From the NCBI RefSeq assembly GCF_947507565.1, contig NC_089175.1, positions 5,755,733 through 5,819,732 on the forward strand: a stretch of DNA of 64,000 nt. The letters are read 5' to 3'. Positions 56,401 through 64,000 of the stretch are shown piece after piece (within the stretch, counting starts at the first letter, position 1; every line of letters starts with the position of its first letter). The notes below the pieces were generated by a model that saw only the letters and a program-made list of their open reading frames with translations, was not told the DNA's origin and did no database searches. This DNA comes from Oscarella lobularis. Lineage: Eukaryota > Porifera > Homoscleromorpha > Homosclerophorida > Oscarellidae. The position numbers and the translations under genes were made by a program.

Positions 56401-56694
56401 GGGCGGCGGCGTGACGACGACGCAGAGCTCGGCGACGGCGACGCAGGCGACAGGACAAAGATGGGACAGTGGATCGTCATCGTCTGGAAGTGGTGGCGGC
56501 GGCGGCGGAATGCGCAGTAATGCGGCGGCACAGACGTCGACGTCGTCATCTCAGCGACAGCAGGGGTCTGCTTCGACGAGGAATACTTCAAAGGTGAGAC
56601 TACAAGCAGATATTTATTAATCGACTTTTAGTTATTCATTGATTTTTTTTCTGTTTTTTAGGGAGAGTGGAAAGGATGGAATCAAGCTGTGTAG
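47495..56694 (+). CDS. ANKHD1: MASK/ANKHD1/ANKRD17-type protein: two ankyrin blocks, KH domain and a C-terminal SAM domain
   Basis: The start is MASATPAPIDTDSELAPPSP. Ankyrin block 1 runs from LLSLACSAGYFELAQVLLA to RGADPTH (47970-50350). After a Pro/Ser-rich linker and a run of 12 His (51240-51280), block 2 runs from ESNHDTALTLACAGGHDDLV to FRKAHVKVVKYMVKVVNQFP (51430-53060). A basic E/K/R coiled coil follows, then a KH domain (MVIPASVVNRIIGRGGVTLTAVREATGAHIDLD, 54150-54440) with the GRGG loop. The end holds a SAM domain (LATLLDKLSLTKHLDLF, EIDLDALMLMSEKDYAEIGL, 55990-56200), then a Ser/Gly tail to GEWKGWNQAV. MASK proteins act in RTK, Hippo and RNA regulation. Most introns are about 50 bases; two are 408 and 549. 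Confidence 0.93.
50197..50224. repeat. Homopolymer run of 28 C in a MASK intron
   Basis: It lies in the 408-base intron 49884-50291, which is eight times the usual length here and may contain an insertion. Confidence 0.9.
51925..52473 (+). repeat. 549-base MASK intron with inserted repeats
   Basis: It contains five copies of a 23-base unit with core ATTGTCTTGGGACAATT, starting at 52055, 52078, 52101, 52124 and 52147. A 15-base inverted repeat TTCATGCGCAGTGTA lies at 52207-52221 and 52228-52242. Fragments gatagagacgattcc recur near 51957, 52172 and 52248. A small inverted-repeat transposon is likely. Confidence 0.65.
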
Positions 56695-58121
56695 AGAGCT
56701 TGGCGGTTGTTCTTCTTTGCAGTTAGCTAGTTCGTTCGTGTGTTCCTTCATTCGTTTCTTGCATGCCTCGTCGCTATTTATTGCACGTGCAAAGTGAACT
56801 CTTTTCTTGCGTCATAAAACTGTAACTGTATCGCGTGATTAAAAGAGACGTTTACAGCACACGCACGCGTTTGAATCATAAGGCAAATTTTATTAGATAT
56901 ACCCGGAAATTAACCGGAAGTAGCTCGGGGACAACAAACGTCCTCCCGGCTCTCTTTCTGATGGAGGGGGCTTTGACCCAAACCCCCGGAGGAGGGACAG
57001 TTAACCCGTCTGTCCCAAGGGGTGCCCTTATATCCCAAGGCACAGGGAATGTATGCCTGCTGCCGTCATAAAATCAATAGGCAAGCAGGCATATTTTGTT
57101 TTAGGCGTCCTTCTCCAGGGGAGACTACCAATATGAATAGTAGCCTCGTTCGGAGATATACGCCGTGTAGGTGGGCAGTTTTCCAGCTCGGGGCCGCACA
57201 ACCGCTTCAGCGGTTGATGTAAGCCTACCCAGGAGATGGGACAGTTTAGACGTTATGGCCTCGTTATCCAGGAGGCGTACAAGCAGTTTAGGAGACTGCA
57301 TCTATGGAATTAAGATGCAAATCCCCGCGGTCCCGCAGATGGACCGACCCGTCGTGCCGAGGACGTTGGGACCGCGGTCTACCTCTTCGTCACTTCTGCT
57401 TCTATATCAATGACTGCAAAAAAAATGCCAAATATTAGCTAAAACGAATTGCTTGAGGATAGTTTGATATCGTGAGATTAAAAGAACAAAAAAAGCGCCG
57501 CTGCTTCATAAGAAAAAAAATAGGATTTCAAGAGGTGAGTTCAACTTCAACTGAGAAAAACCGTGAGCTACATACAGCTCACGGGTTTTCTTCCAATCGC
57601 GAAAAGCCTATCTAAAAATTTCAAATAATATTTATCGTACATGTAATGCGTATCGTTCTAGCCGCTTCGCTGGAACAGATCCGCACTAGCGAACGATTTT
57701 ACAGCAAAAAAACGGCGCTCGAAATTCGATTCGGGGCGGTTTAGGCACCTTTTCGGCCGAGAAACGCCGTTTTGCGAGATGAATGAGCATTTGGGTCTCT
57801 AGCCTCGACAATCCTCAAAGACTTACTTCTGTTCAGTTGCTCTCTGAGCGTCGATGTCTCGCCGCATCTTCTTCTAGAAGCTCGCGTTTCAGTTCCACGA
57901 TTCGCTGGAGTTTCGTCTGACGTTGCTCTTCGACGATGACCCGCTCTGTAAGCTCTACGACTAAAATACGTAAGGAAATCGTCAGAGCCTAAAGCATGCA
58001 GGTCGATTCGGCGCGGCGGGAAGCAAAGGAGACCCCTCGAGTCGATTCAGGCGATTGCCCGCCTCTTATCTTCATTTTCGATCAGCAAAACAACGCGCCA
58101 CTGCCCTAGCGCCCTCCTTTT
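56695..58121. other. Intergenic region with possible minus-strand exons
   Basis: On the minus strand, splice-like signals bound AGAAGTGACGAAGAG (about 57380) and a following stretch reading MQSPKLLVRLLDNEAITSK (57240-57310). Another segment, 57850-57977, reads VELTERVIVEEQRQTKLQRI as a coiled coil. An AATAAA lies near 56890. I could not join these into one frame, so a small convergent gene is only possible. The MASK 3' end has AT-rich DNA near 56815. Confidence 0.25.
57555..57590. repeat. 15-bp hairpin (GAAAAACCGTGAGCT / AGCTCACGGGTTTTC)
   Basis: The arms at 57555-57569 and 57576-57590 pair at 14 of 15 positions with a 6-base loop. It is not the histone 3' stem-loop consensus. Confidence 0.7.
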
Positions 58122-58184
58122 GGGGTGCGTTTCACGAGTTGGGACGAAAGCCTATCACGTGACGATTGATCTTTAGCCCCGGAC
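58122..58184. repeat. Direct repeat, copy downstream of the reductase gene
   Basis: ggggtgcgtttcacg...gggacgaaagcctatcacgtgacgattgatctttagccccggac repeats the sequence at 59811-59868 in the same orientation, apart from an extra agttg. The two copies flank the reductase gene. Confidence 0.8.
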
Positions 58185-58401
58185 CTACTATATCTATAGG
58201 GTCGTGGCCTTCATTATCTAGTAATTCTTTTTGTTTTCTAATTTAGGGCAGTTTCCAAATACATGTATAGAAACGCACTGTACGGTGACCGATTGCTGTA
58301 CACTAGTAGCCATATATACAGGTATGTCGCAATAGCAGAGAGCAAATTTGATGTGCCGTAACCTTTTCGCGAGCGTTTCTTAGTCAATTAGTCTATCTTA
58401 A

Positions 58402-59780
58402 TTAATTACAGTTTCGGAATATAACTGGTCTGGTTTCTTTGCACTCGGCTCGTGTCCAACAGCGATCTCTGTAGATAGTTATTCCCCGGCAGTTAGTGTT
58501 CCAGGCTTTTCTAAATACTTGCTCGACGTCAGCAACCGTTGCGTCGCTCGAAAGATTTACTGTTTTTGAAACGGCGGCATCCACGTGTCCCTGCCAGGCT
58601 GACTGCATCTCAACGTGCCACTCAGGAGCCACTTCGTGAGCAACGTCGAAATCGGGCTCAATGCTGTACGAAACATTGTGCAGTGGTGCTGTCCCGCCGG
58701 TTGGAGCTAAGCTCAAACAGGACACATTCCGTCTTTCTCTGTGGCTGAGAGACGGTGCTCCTTTTTCCTGAGCCAGATATCCTGTGCACAAGTCGGCTTC
58801 TTCCCGCATTAGTCTCGCAATCGCTGATCCCAACTCAAGCGCATCTTTGGTATCGTAAGGAATTCCTAGCTTCGTCAGTGCTGTTGCCCATCCCATGACA
58901 CCAAGGCCAACTCGTCTAAGAGATTTTGTTTTTTGGGCCATTCTCGTCGAAGCAAAAGCGTAGTGATCAATAGCATGATCTAGAAACCGAACTCCAAAAT
59001 GAACGTCTGATCTCAGTTTTGCTAAATCAAACATGATGTCATAATTAACGTCGAAGATTGAGGAGGACTTTGGGAGAACATAGGCAGCCAAGTTCAGATT
59101 TCCAAGTGTGCAGACTTCAAACTTGTGCAGAAATAGCTCGCCGCATGGCGCAGTAGCTCTCAGGCGATCGCTGCAATTCCCTCGAGCGTGAGTTGAATTA
59201 ATTTTTGTTGGAAACAGGAGCCCGGGATCTCCACAAATCCAGGCTGCTTTGCAGGACAATTTAAACAAAGGGCTAGCAAAAAACTCCTCGTCAACTAATA
59301 GTGATAAATTGAAATTTTTAGAGTGTTATTAGTATCGATTTTAGCCGAAACAAACGATTCAGCACAGGGATTGCGCCAGTCGAGAGTACCCATTAGACCA
59401 GGAACTCTACCACTTACGTCGGGAGTTGGTTGAGCGGCCGAGGCAGATAGTGTTGCGGCGAGCTCCTCCGGTGATGTGCAATAGTCGTAGTTAGTTCCAA
59501 TACCCGTTCTTTGTTCAAGCAGTGTTTGTCTCTCCCAAGCCGTTGCATCCAATACGCAGCAGCTTGGCAGGATCATTTTTGTCTTCGGATCAGCGGAAGC
59601 TAAAGTTCGTCCAGATGGCACAAATCGCGCAGGTTTTCCGGCTAATCCCAGTATTTCGCTGACGTCGCGTCCGCTGAATTTGTCGATGGCTCCCAATGTT
59701 TGAAGGACTCTTTCAATGACATCACGGTAGCTTGTTTCACCGGATTGAAGGTAACGGCGAAGAAAAACCGCTCTACTCAT
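58402..59780 (-). pseudogene. Class II (cobalamin-dependent) ribonucleotide reductase, compact form, frame interrupted
   Basis: The likely start is MSRAVFLRRYLQSGETSYRD at 59780; the longer open frame to 59882 comes from the flanking repeat. Conserved parts in order: FVPSGRTLASADPKT, ILPSCCVL (redox Cys), GTLDWRNPCAESFVSAKID, then KISI. The frame then breaks near 59295 and resumes as DEEFFASPLFKLSCKAAW, GDPGLLF, TAPCGELFLHKFEVCTLGNLNL (thiyl and redox Cys), RRVGLGVMGWATALTKLGIP, LAPTGGTAPLHN, SIEPDFDV, and TVNLSSDATVADVEQVF...CRGITIYRDR. This is the NrdJ family, which reduces ribonucleotides with adenosylcobalamin. It is shorter than usual (about 460 residues) because a segment after SIEP is missing. 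The break is an apparent 11-base insertion, unless unusual splicing removes it. Confidence 0.75.
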
Positions 59781-59810
59781 ATTGTCTTGGTTACCAAGGG
59801 CGGGGTGGGC

Positions 59811-59868
59811 GGGGTGCGTTTCACGGGACGAAAGCCTATCACGTGACGATTGATCTTTAGCCCCGGAC
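59811..59868. repeat. Direct repeat, copy upstream of the reductase gene
   Basis: This is the partner of 58122-58184. It includes CACGTGAC and lies just before the reductase start codon, so one copy probably is its promoter. Confidence 0.8.
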
Positions 59869-59975
59869 TCTTGTTTGTGCAACTCATGACGTCATTACGA
59901 GTGCCCACACAATCACGTCATTAGGAACTTCGTTGTTCTCCTCGCTCCATTTTCTTTACCTCTGCTCCGTTCGAA

Positions 59976-61284
59976 ATGGATGAAAGATGGAATACGCACG
60001 TGCGTCCCTTTCTTCCCGACTTGCTTCAGATTCTTCTGCCCCTCGCTCTCATTGATCGCTTTTATGCCGTCGCCCTCATCACTCTCGAAGAGTTTGAGAA
60101 GATCAAAACGTACGACAATACAGAAGGATCGCGAACGCTTCTTGTTTCGATTTTACCGAGAAAAGGACCCGATTCGTTTGACCGATTTTTGTGCGTTTTG
60201 AAGAAAACCGAAGGACAGGAACACGTCGCAAAACTAATAATGAAAACGAAAAGGACAAATGAATACGATAAGTGTACGGACCGAGTGGAAAGTGAAAAAA
60301 TAATCAAGGAATTGGAAAGAGAACTGAAAAAAGAGAAAGAAGAGAGAGCGAAAGAGAAACAAGAATCAAAGAAGGATAAAGTAACTATCATTGGTCTGAG
60401 AAATAAGGTAAGGGCGTATTTAAAAGAGAAATTGAATTTTGGGTTTGTAATTGGGTACGTCAAGATTGGACCTTCGATGGAAAGTTGGCTCAAATGGGAG
60501 ACAAGCAAACAAAACATGCCCCTCTTTGATTGTTATCCATATGGGCGTGTGGCTGAAATCAACGGGATACTACATGTTGGTTCTGGGAAGAGAATGTTGC
60601 AGTTGAAGGAGGGAGCGTGGGAGGGAGAAACTCATCATTTGGATTTTAAAATAGGGAGTGTCTTTGAATGTGAAGGAAAAGGATATGTCATGGACGGGGG
60701 CGGTCCCTTTAGAGAACAATGCACGAGTATTTACGAATGGAAAAGTGAAACAAGGCATTTGGAATTATTAACTGAAATACCAAATCAATATCGACTTAAA
60801 TACAGATCAGCAATTGGACACAACGGGAAGATTTATCTTGTGGGAGGAGGAAAGTGGGGGAGTGATGAAATTGATTGTTTTGATATTAGTAAGAGAGAAT
60901 GGAAACCAATAAAGAGAATGAAGAATAAACGATGGCACTGTTCATTGGCTGTGATTGATGATAAAATGTTTGTGTGGAGGAGGATTGGGGGCGGAACATT
61001 CAGTTGAATGTTTTCTAATGAAGGAAAGAAAGTGGATTGATATAAGACCAACTACAAGGCAATTGTGTCAATTGTCATCATGGAATGGAAAACTTGTTGC
61101 AACAGGAGGATTGTACGAGAGCAATTGTGTTGAATTGTATGATGAATTGTCTGGGGGTTGGCTTCCATTGCCATCAATGAATGAGGGACGAGTCGATCAC
61201 GGTGCATGTACAACAAAAGACAATCAACTAATTGTAGTGGGAGGATTTTGTGCTTGGGACTCAGTTGAATGTTTGAAAATGTAA
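59976..61284 (+). CDS. CARD - coiled coil - Kelch protein (one frameshift in the Kelch part)
   Basis: The gene starts MDERWNTHVRPFLPDLLQIL. Residues about 5-90 form a death-fold CARD: LALIDRFYAVALITLEEFEKI and SILPRKGPDSFDRFLCVLKK, close to the CARD of CRADD (ILPSRGPKAFDTFL). Residues about 100-145 are a highly charged coiled coil (ESEKIIKELERELKKEKEER). Kelch repeats follow (GKIYLVGGGKWGSDEIDCFD, RMKNKRWHCSLAVIDDKMFV, VATGGLYESNCVELYD, VVGGFCAWDSVECLKM). At about 60975 one base is missing, so the first frame stops at 61007 while the repeats continue in the next frame to 61284. An AAG|gtaagg donor at 60407 could mark a 57-base in-frame intron. Such a protein would join death-fold signalling to a Kelch propeller; function unknown. 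Confidence 0.8.
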
Positions 61285-61486
61285 ATGTGTTTAGGACTTA
61301 ATTAATTAATTAAATTTCGTGTTTTTGTGTCGATCGTTCATCGTTCATTTCCGCGGAGATTGTAGAGATCGAGTGACTGGCGTTCGTCGAGTCGTCGAGT
61401 GAAATAAAGCAAGGACTTCTATAGCGCCAAAAGAGACAAAAGGAGTACAGTACTAGACTACTTGTAAGTGCACAGTGACAGCGCGC
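61285..61486. other. Intergenic DNA
   Basis: It has an AT-rich TTAATTAATTAATTAAA stretch at 61298 and probable promoter DNA for the next gene. Nothing else is seen. Confidence 0.4.
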
Positions 61487-63840
61487 ATGATCAGTCACGA
61501 GTTCGGCTTTTCACGGTACACTTCGTCTTTCGACTTTCGGTACGCCCTTGCGTAAGCTTGCCGTTCGAATCGGACAATATGGCCCCGTGCACCTCTCTGC
61601 CTTTCTATGCAACACTCAGTTTGTCTTCTTTCTTCTTTCACCAGTTGGCTTGAAAATGATGCGACAGATGACGCTGTGGAGAAGTGTCTCGGCGGCCCAA
61701 CGTTGGATTCCTTGTGGTGCAGCTCGCCCCGATCCGCCGTCACGTGTCAACATTCCGGCCAACATTCCATCTCTGATTCCACGCAGTCGGATTCGCGCAC
61801 GTGTTCGTGAGTTGATCTGCTTACTCTTCCTTTCCGACTCTCATCTACAATTTTTCGTTTAGCCTTTCGTTTCCAGGAAAGGCCCGCTTGCCTATATATG
61901 CCATTGCGTCATCTCTCATATTTGACTCCAGGTGAGATATCTACTTGTAGGTCTATTGATAATATCAATGCTGTTGTTTGATTATTAGGAATGCAACCGA
62001 CTCAGCAGCAGAGGAAATATTTCTCCTCGGTTTTCAATGGCGACAAGCAGAGAAAAATACTGAAGGGTCAGAGATTTACTGCTGTGTCTGAGGAAGGCTG
62101 CATCTACGTTGATAAAACGCCTCTCATCAAACGTCTCCTCAAGATGATCAACCGCGGCACTGGAGTCTTTGTGAATCGACCTCGCGGCTTCGGAAAGAGT
62201 CTTCTTGTGAGCACATTGGAGGAATACTTCAAAGGAAACAAAGAAGCGTTTCGAGGAACGGCAATTTACAATGATCCGGAGGTGAAGTGGGAGAAATGGC
62301 CCGTTATCAAGTTCGATATGAGTCGACTCGAAGGGTCTACGTTAGAGGAAATCGAGTCATCGTTAGTCAATTTGGTGAGAATTATGTGAACGATGTAATG
62401 AATGCCAATAAATAACGGTTGTTGTTGCTCTTGTTTATTTAGTTGTTTGACATTGCTGAGGATAAGGGAGTCAAAATTCCTACTCGCGGATTAAAGCCCA
62501 TTCCTATATCGATGATGATTCGCCAATTGTTAAACGAAACTTATGATAAGGAAGGAAAGGAACTTATTGTCCTCGTTGATGACTACGATTCACCAATTGT
62601 GTCCAATTGGGTCGAAGGTAAAGAGAAGTTGGCGGCAGAGTGCGAAGATCTTCTGTGGGACTTCTACACACAACTCAAAGCGGCCTCGGGTATCATCCGA
62701 CTACGCTTTTTGACCGGAATCTCCCGCTTGCCAAAAGTGAGTTTGCGTTGCCGCTTGACTGACCTAATACATATCGACGATGATCCTCATCTTGGCGCGA
62801 TTCTTGGATTCACTCGAGAAGAACTGAAATCGACGTATTCTCCTGAAATTGAGGTTACTGCAGAAGAGCTCAAGATGGAAGAGGATGAATTATTAGATGC
62901 AATCACGCAATATTACGGCGGTTACAATTGGAACGATGATAATCTTCCTGCCTGTCAAGTTCATAATCCATATTCGATCAACGAGTTTTTCACTCGGAAA
63001 CTACTTCTTCGTTACTCAACGGAGTGGCCTGCGCTATTACGACGTGCCGCCGATTCTTTTGATTTTGTTCGTTTCGCTGATTTACTGAGCGGAGAAGCGC
63101 CGTACAGCGGCTTTTTCTCTTTGCAGAACCCATACTTGTATGATCACGACATACGGTTTCTCCTTCGGGACTATGGTTTTCTCCGGCGTCGGCGTTCTGC
63201 TGAGAAGGGATTGGGCATTCCTTTCACAAATGAGGAAGTGCGAGAGCACTTCCCTGAACATGTGGCTCACTGCTACGGAAATGAGTCTATTAGCTGGAAT
63301 ATGAGTGTCATGCTGACGAATCTGTTAAATACAGATGTTCCTCTTTTTGCAGCAGCATTTGCCTATTTGTTGGAGAACATTCCGGCTGATGATACGAAAT
63401 GGAAAGAAAGAGGCGACGATGAAGCAATGCGACGAAAGGAGAGATTCTATGAGTCAATGTACGTTGCTGCTCTGCAACTTTTCGCTCCGAATTCTTCTTA
63501 TGTGGGATCCCGAGAGGTTCTCGAAGGAAACGTTAGACCGGACTTGGTCTTCATTTCGCCAGAATTCGCGGCAATGGTATTTGAATTCGAAAAGGATCCC
63601 GAGCGTGTCGACGAGGGACTCGAGCGAATAGAGGAGAAGGAATACATTCCGAAGTACGGAGAATATTTAAAAATGAAAATGAGAGAGGCAAGGAATATGG
63701 AAGAACACCAGGAGTGGGGAGAGATATTGAAGAAATGGGAGTCCGTTCCTAAATGGGGAATTGCAATCAACGTCAGCTTAGATGAAAAGAAAAAAATGGT
63801 AACCAAGGCAACCTCGATGGCTAAGGAATTCCCGTTCTGA
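61487..63840 (+). CDS. AAA-ATPase-like / PD-(D/E)XK nuclease-superfamily protein
   Basis: The certain part is 61991-62371 plus 62440-63840, joined by one GT-AG intron. It has the AAA-ATPase-like domain: IYVDKTPLIKRLL, the P-loop-like NRPRGFGKSLLVSTLEEYF, PVIKFDMS, and Walker B IVLVDDYDSPI, then YYGGYNW...VHNPYSINEFF. The C-terminal nuclease-like domain has RPDLVFISPEFAAMVFEFEKD. Upstream exons join in phase back to an ATG at 61487 (MISHEFGFSR, then WLENDATDDAVEKCL, then PLRHLSYLTPG), so that start is proposed with less certainty. Such proteins are frequent in bacteria and patchy in eukaryotes; the biochemical role is not established. Transfer from bacteria is possible. Confidence 0.8.
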
Positions 63841-64000
63841 CCTCATTTGTGGTTTGTGAACCGTTCTGTGTTGATGCATGATGTGTGATGAGTTAGTGTC
63901 AAATGACGTCAGACAGTCAGAATGTAAGTCACCTAGATTAGATTAAAGTAAGGTCTTGATTTTCGCCAATAAATCACTTTACCATACACCCGAATAAATA
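63841..64000 (+). terminator. 3' untranslated region with poly(A) signals
   Basis: AATAAA occurs at 63970-63975 and again close to 63994, after the stop codon at 63838-63840. Confidence 0.5.

Noticed and set aside
57555-57590. Histone 3' stem-loop
   Set aside because: The stem does not match the histone consensus and no histone gene is near.
59296-59368. A 70-base intron (donor T|gtgctg) that would remove the break in the reductase
   Set aside because: It would also remove the conserved AESFVSAKID region, so the break is more likely a real insertion.

Overview
The window is animal nuclear DNA. It has very short spliced introns (about 45-70 bases), metazoan gene families (DNMT3, PDE9A, MASK/ANKHD1, CTHRC1) and gaps of a few hundred bases between genes. 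CGTCG-rich coding sequence, AT-rich introns full of TTAATTAA and no vertebrate or insect traits suggest a sponge, probably a homoscleromorph such as Oscarella. That is inference; no marker gene proves it. No rRNA, tRNA, CRISPR, retroelement or Polinton was recognised.

Region 1 (1-28400) is a fast-evolving duplicated island, almost all on the minus strand. It interleaves (a) secreted collagen-stalk proteins of the CTHRC1 family (three intact copies, one with a shifted C-terminus, two broken, one 5' remnant), (b) at least a dozen copies or remnants of short leucine-rich-repeat (LRR) proteins of three types, here called A, B and C, and (c) one long single-exon gene with a MACPF-like signature plus two partial copies. 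A 1.7-kb foldback DNA transposon sits in an LRR upstream region. CTHRC1 copies share a TATA box and a CArG-like box; type A LRR genes share a Rel/NF-kB-like motif inside a small hairpin just before the start codon.

Region 2 (29300-40650) holds a complete DNMT3-type DNA methyltransferase, then two near-identical secreted polysaccharide lyases of family PL8. Two fossil pieces of DNMT3 ADD-domain exons flank the lyase pair.

Region 3 (40650-56700) holds a small ankyrin-repeat gene, a secreted protein with a fibrinogen-related domain, PDE9A (head to head with it), and the large MASK gene (ankyrin + KH), which here also carries a C-terminal SAM domain.

Region 4 (56700-64000) holds a compact cobalamin-dependent class II ribonucleotide reductase with a broken frame, flanked by direct repeats; a CARD-coiled coil-Kelch gene with one frameshift; and an AAA-ATPase-like/PD-(D/E)XK protein of a family common in bacteria. 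The best candidates for something undescribed are the CARD-Kelch architecture, the PL8 pair, the class II reductase in an animal locus, and the LRR/CTHRC1 island with its shared regulatory motifs.
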